This document shows positions 18,811 through 27,188 of a DNA stretch of 64,000 nt, one piece after another. Origin of the DNA: Enhydrobacter sp. Lineage in GTDB: Bacteria > Pseudomonadota > Alphaproteobacteria > Reyranellales > Reyranellaceae. The DNA lies in contig CP075528.1 in NCBI GenBank assembly GCA_025808875.1, positions 2,168,473 through 2,232,472 of the forward strand, given 5' to 3'. Numbering within the stretch: the stretch's first letter is position 1; every line of letters begins with the position of its first letter. A model generated the notes under the pieces. The model saw nothing but the letters and a program-made list of their open reading frames with translations. It did no database searches and had not been told where the DNA came from. The translations under genes and the position numbers were made by a program.

Positions 18811-19917
18811 TCATTCGGCCGCAAGCCGCCTTGCGCCGGGTGCGAGATTCCGTACCTTGGGAAGCACCTCCGTCGACAGGAGCTCGAGCGAGCGACGCCA
18901 GGCTTGAGGGTTCTCGACGTAGTCGAAGCCGAAGACGAGCAGTTGGCCGAAGCCACCGACCTCGTCGTAGATCTTCTCGATCTTCTCGACGACGGTGCGC
19001 GGCGATCCCACGATCCAGTTGTGCCGGGCGCAGTATTCCGGCGTGACCTCGGAATCGGCCACGCCCGGGTCGTGCTTGAGGTACTCGAAGAAGCCGAACT
19101 GCGCGAGCAGCGGCAGAAAGTACTCGCGCATCATGCGGCCCATGTGCGAGCCGACCGAGAGCTTCATCGCCTCCTCGTCCGTGTCGGCGACGAAGACCTC
19201 GCGCACCATGCGCCACTGGCCACGGTCAGGCGTGCGGCCGGCCTTGGCGGCGCCGATCTCGACGGCTTCCCAGTGACTCGCGACATAGGCCGGGTTGAGG
19301 TTGAGACTCATCGGCAGGAAGCCCTTCTCGCCGGCGAGTTTCAGCGTGTCGGACCCCTTGCTGAGGCCGGCCACACCGATCGGCGGATGCGGGCTCTGCA
19401 GCGGCTTGATGTGCGGCTTGAGGAAGCCGAACATCGTCTCGGGCTTGGTGACGTGCCAGTACTTGCCCTTGTGGTCGAACGGCTCCGCCGACGTCCAGAG
19501 CTTCAGGATGATGTCGAGTGCCTCGCGGGTCATCTCGCGATTGACGCCCGACATGCCGTCGACGTTGAACATCGCCCAGTCGCTCGGCAAGCCGGACGCA
19601 GCGACGCCGAAATTGAGCCGCCCGCCGGACAGATGGTCGAGCATGGCGACGCGGTTCGCGAGTTCGGCCGGATGGTGATAGGGCAGGAGGAACCCGCCGG
19701 GACCGAGACGGATATTCTTGGTCTGCATCAGCGCCTGCGCCACCAGCAGGTCGGGCGAGGGGTGCGGTTCCCAGGGAGCCGTATGGTGCTCGCCGATCCA
19801 GCACTCGGCGAAACCCAGCTCGTCGAGCCAGCGAATGACCTGCAGGTCCCAGTCGTGGCCGGCCTTCAGGCCTCTCTCGGGCGGGTGCGATGGCATGGTG
19901 AAATAACCGAACTGCAT
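18811..19917 (-). CDS. LLM-class flavin-dependent oxidoreductase
   Basis: A 368-residue luciferase-like monooxygenase with a TIM-barrel fold that uses reduced flavin. Hallmarks are the N-terminal MQFGYFTMPSHPP, the WIGEHH motif, LGPGGFLLPYHHP and LDHLSGGRLNFGV. Among characterised relatives it resembles limonene-type and alkanal monooxygenases, but specificity is open. The GGAGGAAAC just upstream of ATG 19917 fixes the start. It is divergent from the phosphodiesterase gene with a 67-bp gap. Confidence 0.9.
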   Translation of the reverse strand: MQFGYFTMPSHPPERGLKAGHDWDLQVIRWLDELGFAECWIGEHHTAPWEPHPSPDLLVAQALMQTKNIRLGPGGFLLPYHHPAELANRVAMLDHLSGGRLNFGVAASGLPSDWAMFNVDGMSGVNREMTREALDIILKLWTSAEPFDHKGKYWHVTKPETMFGFLKPHIKPLQSPHPPIGVAGLSKGSDTLKLAGEKGFLPMSLNLNPAYVASHWEAVEIGAAKAGRTPDRGQWRMVREVFVADTDEEAMKLSVGSHMGRMMREYFLPLLAQFGFFEYLKHDPGVADSEVTPEYCARHNWIVGSPRTVVEKIEKIYDEVGGFGQLLVFGFDYVENPQAWRRSLELLSTEVLPKVRNLAPGARRLAAE

Positions 19918-19984
19918 CGTTTCCTCCTGAGTTGTCGGCCGAAGTCGACTACCATCGGGCGAACGATGCAAGGGAGTTCGATGC

Positions 19985-21229
19985 ATGGCTCGTCGAGCGG
20001 TTTTCGTCTGTTGCGACGGATTGGGACGCGATTGGATCGACGCCGACAGGACACCGGTGCTGGACGATCTTCGTCGGCGAAGCCTGTGGTGCACGGAGCA
20101 CAGCGCGGTGTTCCCGTCCGTCACGCGCGCGTCGGCCGCGTCGATTTCGACAGGCTGCCATCCCGCGCGCCATGGCCTGCACGGCAATCGCATGGGCCTG
20201 TTCGAGGAGGACAGGATCGTCGTCCGTGACGTCGGCGCGCCGGATTTTCGCGCGCACCTGCGCCGCGCCACAGGCCGGACTCTGCTTGTGCCGTCGCTGG
20301 CCGAGCGCGCGGCGCGGGACGGAGGGTTCGTCGCCTTCTCCAATGTTTCGCCGGGCGCGGCTTTCTTCCTCGATCCCGACTGCTTCGGCCACGTTCATCA
20401 TCGCAGCGGCTCGCACGCTCCGGGGGGCCATCCGCTGGACGCGCTGCCGGTGACGCACGATGCGGCCGGCGACTGGGAGATGACCCAGCGCTTCTGCACC
20501 GAGGTGTTGAGCGATGCCAGGCCGGCGGTCGCCTTCCTTTGGCTCACCGATCCCGACCATCGGCTGCATGGCGTGCCGCTCGGCTCGCCCGAGCACCGCG
20601 AGGCGCTGGCGGGCGCCGGGCGTTGCGTGCTGGAGGTCTTCCGGACCGTCGAGCGCTTGCGCACCCGGGGCGAGGACATCCTGCTGCTGGTCGGCTCCGA
20701 CCATGGCCAGGAAACGATCGGCGCGGTGATCGACATCGAACGGTGGCTTGCCGCGCGGGGGCTGGGCGAACTGGTCGAGACCGGGCACGTCGCCGTGGCA
20801 GGTCAGGGCACGGCGGCGCTGCTCTACGCCACCGAACGTGGCCGTGGGCCGCTGCTCGGCGTCCTCGACGCCATGACGGCCGAGCCGTGGAGCGACGGCG
20901 TGGTGGTCGGCGCCGGGCTTTCCGGGCGCGGCTTCGCGGCGGACGGCGGAGTCGTCGCCGCGGTCAACATGGCGGGCCTCGACGAACCCAACACTTATGG
21001 CGTTCCCGGCAAGCGCTGGGTGGTGGCGGAAGGCGGCAAGCCGGTGCCCGTCGGGGCGGGTCAACATGGCGGATGGGGGCCCGACGAGACGCGGCCATTC
21101 CTGATGATCAACGATGGCGCGGGAACGGCAGGCGAGATTCGACGTGTCACGAGCCTCGTCGACATTGCGCCCACGATCGCGCGACATGTCGGCTTGTCGA
21201 GGGACGGCTTTGACGGAACGGCGATTTGA
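19985..21229 (+). CDS. Alkaline-phosphatase-superfamily phosphodiesterase/nucleotide pyrophosphatase
   Basis: A 414-residue protein of the alkaline phosphatase superfamily, type I phosphodiesterase/nucleotide pyrophosphatase group. Metal ligands and nucleophile are visible: VCCDGLGRD, FPSVTRASAASISTG (nucleophile Thr), LTDPDHRLHG, GSDHGQ and a late histidine in GAGQHGGWGPDE. No signal peptide is seen, so it is probably cytoplasmic. The substrate (phosphonoacetate, nucleotide or other diester) is not clear. Its divergent partner is a flavin monooxygenase, which leaves open a shared catabolic role. Confidence 0.85.
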   Translation: MARRAVFVCCDGLGRDWIDADRTPVLDDLRRRSLWCTEHSAVFPSVTRASAASISTGCHPARHGLHGNRMGLFEEDRIVVRDVGAPDFRAHLRRATGRTLLVPSLAERAARDGGFVAFSNVSPGAAFFLDPDCFGHVHHRSGSHAPGGHPLDALPVTHDAAGDWEMTQRFCTEVLSDARPAVAFLWLTDPDHRLHGVPLGSPEHREALAGAGRCVLEVFRTVERLRTRGEDILLLVGSDHGQETIGAVIDIERWLAARGLGELVETGHVAVAGQGTAALLYATERGRGPLLGVLDAMTAEPWSDGVVVGAGLSGRGFAADGGVVAAVNMAGLDEPNTYGVPGKRWVVAEGGKPVPVGAGQHGGWGPDETRPFLMINDGAGTAGEIRRVTSLVDIAPTIARHVGLSRDGFDGTAI

Positions 21230-21305
21230 TCGTCGTCCGTGGCCGAGCCATGCGCGGACGGCGAAGCTCTGCATTGGCGTCATGCCCGAACGCGAAAGTG
21301 CGGCC

Positions 21306-21392
21306 GCAGAAACTGCAGAAACTGCAGAAACCGTACAAATAGTCCCATTACGGCACCAGTTCGGTTCGCCAAAATCGCCAAAATCGCCAAAA
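21306..21392. repeat. Two neighbouring 9-bp tandem triplets
   Basis: GCAGAAACT is repeated three times at 21306-21332 (last copy ends in CC), and TCGCCAAAA is repeated three times exactly at 21366-21392, with 33 bp between the arrays. They occupy the intergenic space between the 3' ends of two convergent genes, the phosphodiesterase and the AraC regulator. Both units are AT-richer than the surroundings. No coding function is assigned. Confidence 0.9.
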
Positions 21393-21478
21393 TAGATCAT
21401 AAGAAAACAGCGCCCCTCATGGCATAGCGACAGGCGCGGCGCGATACGGCGCGTATGTCCGGCGTCCGAGTAATCGTA

Positions 21479-22519
21479 TCAATAATTAATACGACAGGCA
21501 AGCCTTGGATCCGGGCGCGCTTGGCGGAGCGTGTCGATCGGGTGCTCGCCGAACAGCGCCCGGTACGATGCCGAGAAGCGGCCCAGGTGCCAGAAGCCGT
21601 TGTCGATGGCGACACGAGTGACCATTCCCGGTGTCCTGGGCGAACGCAGCAACTGCACGCGTACGGCGTTGAGTGCCCGCACGCGCAGATAGCGGGCCGG
21701 GCTCATGTCGAGCAGATCGATGAAAGCGCGCTCGAGCGTGCGCCGCGATATGCCGAGATCGGCGCACAGCGCGGGAATGGAGGGTATCGTCATCGGATCG
21801 GCGGCCATCCTGGCCTCGGCCTCGTGCACGACCATCCGCGCCGAGCGCAGACGATCGCGTGCGCCGCCGGGCACGAAGGATGGATCGATGAGCGGACGGA
21901 AGAAGGCCTGCACCAGCGTTCGGTCGACGTTGAGCAGCCATTGCGGATCGAGAGGGAGGAGAGGCCGCGCCGATCGCAATCGCTCCAGAGCGACGATGAT
22001 GTCTTTCAGTCGGGCGAGGTCGTCGTCATCGACCCGTACGCTCGGGTTCTCCCTCGGGGCCTGAAGCGCGTCGGCTCCGGGCGCGCACGCTATTTGACGG
22101 GCAAAGAACGCGCTCGGCATCGCCAGCGTCACCGTCCGCGAGCCCGCCGGATATCGGACCTCGGAGGTCTGCCCCGGACCGAAGACGGTCAGGGTGCTGA
22201 CAGGAAAGCGATGTCCGGCCACCAGGAACGGCTCCGGCGCATCGAGCGCCAGGCCGAGCGTCACGACGTCGGGTGGCGGTTGAACGATCGCCCGCACGGC
22301 AATGGAGAAGGTGTTGACCCGCATGGCAACGGTGGCAAACCGCTGCCGGTCGATCGAGGCCTGGAATCGGCCGGATCCCACCTGGACATGCCTGGCACTG
22401 GTTGCGCCGAGCATCGAGGCGTCCAGCGCCTGCGCGTCGAAGCCGCGAACGACGATCTTGTCCCCGGGCGCGCTGACCGGGGGGCGAATCGAATCCGCCG
22501 ATGGAAGGCTACCGTCCAT
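21479..22519 (-). CDS. AraC-family transcriptional regulator
   Basis: A regulator of about 346 residues. The C-terminal 100 residues form the double helix-turn-helix AraC/XylS domain (IPALCADLGISRRTLERAF, then MVTRVAIDNGFWHLGRFSASYRALFG), and the N-terminal two thirds is a ligand- or dimerisation domain I cannot assign to an effector. Layout resembles AraC proteins next to ethanolamine or aromatic catabolism genes. ATG 22519 is preferred; the longer reading frame upstream crosses the promoter of the next gene. It is divergent from the outer-membrane protein gene and probably controls that cluster. Confidence 0.88.
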   Translation of the reverse strand: MDGSLPSADSIRPPVSAPGDKIVVRGFDAQALDASMLGATSARHVQVGSGRFQASIDRQRFATVAMRVNTFSIAVRAIVQPPPDVVTLGLALDAPEPFLVAGHRFPVSTLTVFGPGQTSEVRYPAGSRTVTLAMPSAFFARQIACAPGADALQAPRENPSVRVDDDDLARLKDIIVALERLRSARPLLPLDPQWLLNVDRTLVQAFFRPLIDPSFVPGGARDRLRSARMVVHEAEARMAADPMTIPSIPALCADLGISRRTLERAFIDLLDMSPARYLRVRALNAVRVQLLRSPRTPGMVTRVAIDNGFWHLGRFSASYRALFGEHPIDTLRQARPDPRLACRINY

Positions 22520-22614
22520 GCTCGCCGTTCTTCCGTGGCGCAAAGCGGATAGACGTTCGACGACCGGAGAACAATGAATGCCCCTGAATAACGCAGTCGC
22601 GAGTACAGCTGCGC

Positions 22615-22648
22615 TGCAATTATCGCACCGATAATGCAGATAATTGCA
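22615..22648. promoter_or_regulatory. Nested inverted repeats between araC-type gene and its divergent target
   Basis: TGCAATTATC (22615-22624) and GATAATTGCA (22639-22648) are perfect 10-bp inverted repeats. Inside, ATTATCG-cac-CGATAAT (22619-22635) is another perfect dyad, and GATAATGCA / GATAATTGCA form a direct repeat. The block is 96 bp from the regulator start and 20 bp from the GTG of the outer-membrane gene, a sensible place for an AraC-type operator or autoregulatory site. Confidence 0.6.
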
Positions 22649-22668
22649 CCAATCGGGAGTCGCGTCAC

Positions 22669-23565
22669 GTGGGGTCGAGGGCAAAACGGCGAATCGGATT
22701 GCGAGCGGTATTCCTGGTGCTGGCCATCAACTCGGCGGCCCCCAAGGTCGCCGCCCAAAGCCCGGCGACCGATCGTCCAGAGTGGAGCTTCTCCCTCGCA
22801 CCCTATGCCTGGTTGATGGGCGTCAATGGCAACGTCACTGCCGCCGGCCAAACTGTCGACGTGAACGCCAACTTCATCGACATCCTCGGCAAGACCGACA
22901 CGCTGGTTGGGCTGATGGCCTACGGCGAAGCGCGTAAGGATAGATACGGCCTCTACTTCGATTTCGTCTACACCCAACTGACCGCTTCCGGCGGTTATGG
23001 AGCGGCGCGCAACCCGCTGCCGAAGCTGACGCTCGCCGTCGCTGCCAACGGCGGCGTGAAGTCGACGCTGATCATCGCCGAAGCCGGCGGCATGTACGAA
23101 GTGTGGCGGCAGGGCGGCCAGAATGAACAGGCGAGGGGCAGCGCGATCGATGCCATCCTCGGCGTACGCTACTGGCACGCCAGCAGCGACCTGTCGTTCG
23201 CCGCCACCGCCGACTTCAACGCGCCGGGCGTGCGCTTCGACCGCAGCGGCGGTCTCGCCATCTTCCGCAGCGGCTCCCTGGACTGGGCCGATCCGATCCT
23301 CGGTCTGCGCTTGCGCCAGCGGCTGGCGCCGCAGCATGAGGTGCGATTGCGCGGCGACATCGGCGGCTTCGGCGTCGGCAGCCAACTCACCTGGCAGCTC
23401 TTCCTCGGCTACGGCTACGAGTTCAGTTCGGGCCCGACCTCGTGGTCGGCGCTGCTCGGCTATCGCGCGCTTGGCGTGAACTACACGAACGGCTGGGGCA
23501 ACGATACCCGCGGCGTCGATGCCGTGATGCACGGTCCCGTGATCGGTGCCGCAGTCAAGTTCTAG
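22669..23565 (+). CDS. Putative outer-membrane beta-barrel protein
   Basis: A 298-residue protein with a signal peptide (basic N terminus, hydrophobic FLVLAINSAAPKVAA) and a mature region of alternating amphipathic strands ending in aromatic Phe (GAAVKF), the usual beta-barrel closing signature. Strand-like segments such as WSFSLAPYAWLMGV, RYGLYFDFVYTQL and VRLRGDIGGFGV recur. A GGGAG (22655-22659) supports GTG 22669. Immediately upstream of a Tat-exported sulfatase, it may bring substrate across the outer membrane; that is inference. Confidence 0.75.
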   Translation: MGSRAKRRIGLRAVFLVLAINSAAPKVAAQSPATDRPEWSFSLAPYAWLMGVNGNVTAAGQTVDVNANFIDILGKTDTLVGLMAYGEARKDRYGLYFDFVYTQLTASGGYGAARNPLPKLTLAVAANGGVKSTLIIAEAGGMYEVWRQGGQNEQARGSAIDAILGVRYWHASSDLSFAATADFNAPGVRFDRSGGLAIFRSGSLDWADPILGLRLRQRLAPQHEVRLRGDIGGFGVGSQLTWQLFLGYGYEFSSGPTSWSALLGYRALGVNYTNGWGNDTRGVDAVMHGPVIGAAVKF

Positions 23566-23593
23566 GTGCCGGTTCCAGAATCAGGAGAGGACA

Positions 23594-25345
23594 ATGGTCG
23601 AAGATGCACGGACAGCCCACCAGGCGACACGCCGGGATCTCCTCAAGGGCACGGCCGCTACGCTGCTGGCAGGCGGCCTGATCGGTTCGGCCCGTGCCCA
23701 GACGCCATCGGCGCCGCGTCGAGGCCTCAACATCCTGTTCGTGTTCACCGATCAGGAGCGCTACCACCCAAGCTGGCCCAGGGGCCTGTCGCTGCCCGGG
23801 CACGAGCGCCTGCAGAGCACAGGCGTCACCTTCACCAACCACCAATGTCCGGCGACGATGTGCACGTCGTCGCGCTCGGTGATGCTGACCGGTCTGCAAA
23901 CCGCCGACAACGGCATGTTCGAGAATCTGGACGTGCCGTGGATGCGCAATCTGCCGATGGACAAGCCCACGATCGGCCACATGCTGCGCAAGGCCGGCTA
24001 CTACACCGCCTACAAGGGCAAGTGGCACCTGAGCCGTGAGTTCGACACCAAGTCTGTCGAGCAGTTCATGACGCCCCACATGGAGAAGTATGGCTTTGCC
24101 GACAATTTCTCGCCGGGCGACCTGATCGGCCACACGCTGGGGGGCTACAGCTACGACCACATCACGGCGGGCAGCGCGGTCAACTGGCTGCGCACGCGGG
24201 GCCGGCCACTGTCGGACGACGGTAAGCCGTGGTGCATGTTCGTGAGCTTCGTCAATCCGCACGACATCATGTACTTCAACACCGACGCGCCGGGCGAGAG
24301 CATCCAGGACACCGGCAAGCTGCGCATGCACGCGGCGAGGGCGCCGAACCATGCGCTCTACAAGGCATCGTGGGATGTGCCGGTGCCCGCCAGCCTGCGC
24401 CAGCCGCTGGACGCTCCTGGCCGACCGGGAGCCCATCGCGAGTTCGACAGGATCTGGGACTATATCCTCGGCAACGTGCCGCTCGAGGACGCGCGCTGGA
24501 AGCGCTTCAACGACTATTACATCAACTGCATCCGCAACGTGGACCGCTCGATCGAGGCGTTGCTCGGCGAGCTCGAGGCACTGAGCCTGTCGCAGAACAC
24601 CATCGTGGTGTTCACCTCCGACCACGGCGAAGCGGCGGGCGCGCACGGCATGCGCGGCAAGGGGCCGTTCGCCTACCGCGAGACCAATCATCTGCCGCTC
24701 TACATCGCCCATCCCGACGTCCGTGGTGGGCAAGAGTGCAAGTCGCTGTCGGGCCACATCGATCTCGCGCCGACCCTGCTCTCGATGGCGGGCGTGAAGC
24801 CCGATCAGGCGGCCGAGTTCGCCGGGCGGGCGCTGCCGGGCAAGGATCTGTCGGCGCTGCTCACCAATCCGGGCAGCCAGGCGATCGGCGCCGCGCGTCC
24901 GGCCACGCTCTTCACCTACAGCGGGCTTGCCAGCAACGACGCCGGTGTTTTCGACTTCGCGGCCAAGGCGGCCATGGCGGGCAAGGATCCGAGGGAGGAG
25001 GCCAAGAAGCAGGGCTTCAAACCCGACCTGAAGAAGCGTGGCCATGTCCGCTCGGCCTTCGACGGCCGCTATCGCTTCACGCGCTACTTCGCGCCGGTCG
25101 ACCACAACAGTCCGAGGACGCTGGACGAGCTCTTCAAGTGGAACGACGTCGAGCTCTACGACCTGCAGAGCGACCCCGGCGAGATCGATAACCTCGCCAA
25201 CGACCGCGGCAAGAATGCCGAGCTTCTCCTGACCATGAACGGCAAGCTCGAGGCCGTCATCAAGGCCGAGATCGGCAAGGACGACGGCCGTGAGTTGCCC
25301 GAGATCCCCAAGATCAGCTGGGGCGTCGACAAGATCGACCTTTGA
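23594..25345 (+). CDS. Tat-exported sulfatase-like hydrolase
   Basis: A 583-residue sulfatase-superfamily enzyme. A twin-arginine signal (TRRDLLKGTAATLLAGG, Arg13-Arg14) sends it to the periplasm folded. The metal site begins with LFVFTDQERY, and the residue to be converted to formylglycine is Cys90 in CTSSR, which has Ser where the usual sulfatase motif has Pro or Ala. Further hallmarks: GYYTAYKGKWHLS and FTSDHGEAAGAHG. Substrate unknown (alkyl/aryl sulfate or phosphodiester). ATG 23594 follows AGGAGAGG. Next gene is an aldehyde dehydrogenase, fitting desulfation followed by oxidation of the released alcohol. Confidence 0.9.
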   Translation: MVEDARTAHQATRRDLLKGTAATLLAGGLIGSARAQTPSAPRRGLNILFVFTDQERYHPSWPRGLSLPGHERLQSTGVTFTNHQCPATMCTSSRSVMLTGLQTADNGMFENLDVPWMRNLPMDKPTIGHMLRKAGYYTAYKGKWHLSREFDTKSVEQFMTPHMEKYGFADNFSPGDLIGHTLGGYSYDHITAGSAVNWLRTRGRPLSDDGKPWCMFVSFVNPHDIMYFNTDAPGESIQDTGKLRMHAARAPNHALYKASWDVPVPASLRQPLDAPGRPGAHREFDRIWDYILGNVPLEDARWKRFNDYYINCIRNVDRSIEALLGELEALSLSQNTIVVFTSDHGEAAGAHGMRGKGPFAYRETNHLPLYIAHPDVRGGQECKSLSGHIDLAPTLLSMAGVKPDQAAEFAGRALPGKDLSALLTNPGSQAIGAARPATLFTYSGLASNDAGVFDFAAKAAMAGKDPREEAKKQGFKPDLKKRGHVRSAFDGRYRFTRYFAPVDHNSPRTLDELFKWNDVELYDLQSDPGEIDNLANDRGKNAELLLTMNGKLEAVIKAEIGKDDGRELPEIPKISWGVDKIDL

Positions 25346-25436
25346 GCGATCAGGCGACACGACGCAGCATTAGGCGCCCTCTACCCGGCCCTGCCGGGAC
25401 GTGCTTAAACACGCCAACAGATCAGGAGGGACGGCC

Positions 25437-26882
25437 ATGCAGGAACGGCTTCAATTCTACATCGACGGCAAATGGGTCGACCCGGTGACGCCGAGGGCGC
25501 TCGACGTCATCAATCCCGCCAACGAGGAGCCGTTCGCGCGCATCTCGATGGGATCCAAGGGCGACGTCGACAAGGCCGTGGCCGCGGCCCGCCGCGCCTT
25601 CGAAACCTATTCGCGCACGACGCGCGAGGAACGCCTGGCGCTGCTCGAGAAGATCGTCGCCGCCTACAAGGGCAAATTCCAGGCGGTCGCCGAGACGATC
25701 AGCCAGGAAATGGGCGCGCCGCTGTGGCTCGCCAAGGCGGCCCAGGCGGCGACCGGCCTCGGGCACCTGAACGAGGCGATCAAGATCCTGAAGGACTATC
25801 CCTTCGAGGAAATGCGCGGCACCACCGCCGTGGTGAAGGAGCCGGTCGGGGTGTGCGGCTTCATCACGCCGTGGAACTGGCCGATCAACCAGATCGTCTG
25901 CAAGGTGGCGCCGGCGCTCGCGGCGGGCTGCACCATCGTGCTCAAGCCCTCCGAAGTGGCGCCGATGAACGCCATGCTGTTCGCCGACGTGCTGCACGAG
26001 GCGGGAGTTCCGCCCGGCGTGTTCAATCTGGTCAACGGCGACGGCGCCGGGGTCGGCGAGGCGATGTCGGCGCATCCCGGCATCGACATGATGTCGTTCA
26101 CCGGGTCGACCCGCGCTGGCATCGCCGTTGCCAAGGCGGCGGCCGATACGGTCAAGCGCGTTGCCCAGGAGCTCGGCGGGAAGTCGGCCAACATCGTGCT
26201 CGACGATGCCGATCTCACCAAGGCGGTCTCGGCCGGCGTGATGAGCATGATGCTGAATTCCGGACAGTCCTGTAACGCGCCGTCGCGCATGTTCGTGCCG
26301 CGCGCCAAGAACGATGCCGCCATCGCCGTCGCCAAGGCCGCGGCGGAGAAGGTCAAGGTGATCGACCCGGCGACGGCGGATGCCGGGCCGGGCACCATCG
26401 GCCCGGTGGTGAGCGAGGTGCAGTTCAACAAGATCCAGGCGCTCATCCAGAAGGGCATCGAGGAGGGTGCGACCCTGGTGACCGGCGGGCCGGGCCGGCC
26501 GGAGAACATGAACCGCGGCTATTATGTGCGGCCGACGGTGTTCGCCAACGTCACCAACGACATGACGATCGCCCGCGAGGAGATCTTCGGACCTGTCCTG
26601 ACGATGCTGGCCTACGACACCGAGGAGGACGCGGTCGCGCAGGCCAACGACACGCCCTACGGCCTCTCGGGCTACGTGCAGTCGGGCAACATCGAGCGCG
26701 CCCGCAAGGTGGCCTCGCGCCTGCGCACCGGCAACGTGCACCTGAACGGCGCCGGGCCGGATTTCGGCGCGCCGTTCGGCGGCTACAAGCAATCGGGCAA
26801 CGGTCGCGAATGGGGCGAGTACGGGTTCGAGGAATTCCTCGAGACCAAGGCCGTCATGGGTTGGGCGCCCAAGACCGCCTGA
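25437..26882 (+). CDS. NAD(P)-dependent aldehyde dehydrogenase
   Basis: A 481-residue aldehyde dehydrogenase. The cofactor and catalytic motifs are complete: TPWNWPINQ, FTGSTRAG, the general base in QELGGKS, the catalytic Cys in NSGQSCNAPSR and the EEIFGPVL motif. AGGAGGG at 25424-25430 sets ATG 25437. It lies 91 bp after the sulfatase and shares its strand, so a common transcript is likely. It ends in a strong terminator. Substrate aldehyde unknown. Confidence 0.95.
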   Translation: MQERLQFYIDGKWVDPVTPRALDVINPANEEPFARISMGSKGDVDKAVAAARRAFETYSRTTREERLALLEKIVAAYKGKFQAVAETISQEMGAPLWLAKAAQAATGLGHLNEAIKILKDYPFEEMRGTTAVVKEPVGVCGFITPWNWPINQIVCKVAPALAAGCTIVLKPSEVAPMNAMLFADVLHEAGVPPGVFNLVNGDGAGVGEAMSAHPGIDMMSFTGSTRAGIAVAKAAADTVKRVAQELGGKSANIVLDDADLTKAVSAGVMSMMLNSGQSCNAPSRMFVPRAKNDAAIAVAKAAAEKVKVIDPATADAGPGTIGPVVSEVQFNKIQALIQKGIEEGATLVTGGPGRPENMNRGYYVRPTVFANVTNDMTIAREEIFGPVLTMLAYDTEEDAVAQANDTPYGLSGYVQSGNIERARKVASRLRTGNVHLNGAGPDFGAPFGGYKQSGNGREWGEYGFEEFLETKAVMGWAPKTA

Positions 26883-26897
26883 GGGTCGTACCGCACG

Positions 26898-26927
26898 AAA
26901 AAGCCGCCCGGAGGGGCGGCTTTTTTT
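26898..26927. terminator. Bidirectional rho-independent terminator
   Basis: A run of five A, the stem AAGCCGCC/GGCGGCTT with a short loop, and seven T form a hairpin that reads as a terminator on both strands. It separates the convergent aldehyde dehydrogenase and rpmG genes. Confidence 0.92.
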
Positions 26928-26952
26928 GTCTCGTGCCAGCTGCGGCCGGCCG

Positions 26953-27120
26953 TTACTTGATCTTCGATTCCTTGAAGACGACGTGCTTGCGCGCGACCGG
27001 GTCGTACTTCTTCAGTTCGAGCTTTTCGGTCTTGGTGCGCGGGTTCTTCTTCGTCACGTAGTAGAAGCCGGTGTCGGCGCTGGACACCATCTTGATCAGG
27101 ATCGAGGTCGGCTTGGCCAT
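26953..27120 (-). CDS. rpmG: 50S ribosomal protein L33
   Basis: A 55-residue reading frame starting [20 protein letters not shown] and ending VVFKESKIK, the usual sequence and length of bacterial L33. It has no cysteines, so it is the zinc-independent (C-minus) type, as is common in alphaproteobacteria. The gene is last in the topA-rnr-DUF983 block on the minus strand. It reads directly into the bidirectional terminator. Confidence 0.97.
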   Translation of the reverse strand: MAKPTSILIKMVSSADTGFYYVTKKNPRTKTEKLELKKYDPVARKHVVFKESKIK

Positions 27121-27188
27121 GGTTCAGGTCCTCTGGAAGGCCGGCAAGGTAGTCGGCGACGGCCTCACGTCAAGTGCGAAAACGGGCG

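Noticed and set aside
18811..20343. 510-codon version of the flavin monooxygenase gene
   Set aside because: The family N terminus (MQFGYFTMP) begins at 19917 with a good ribosome binding site; the upstream extension overlaps the divergent phosphodiesterase gene.
21306..21392. CRISPR array
   Set aside because: Repeat units are 9 bp, contiguous and without spacers; no cas genes are present.
23555..25360. Minus-strand open frame of 601 codons opposite the sulfatase
   Set aside because: Antisense shadow; composition rich in Arg, Gly and Ala with no domain.
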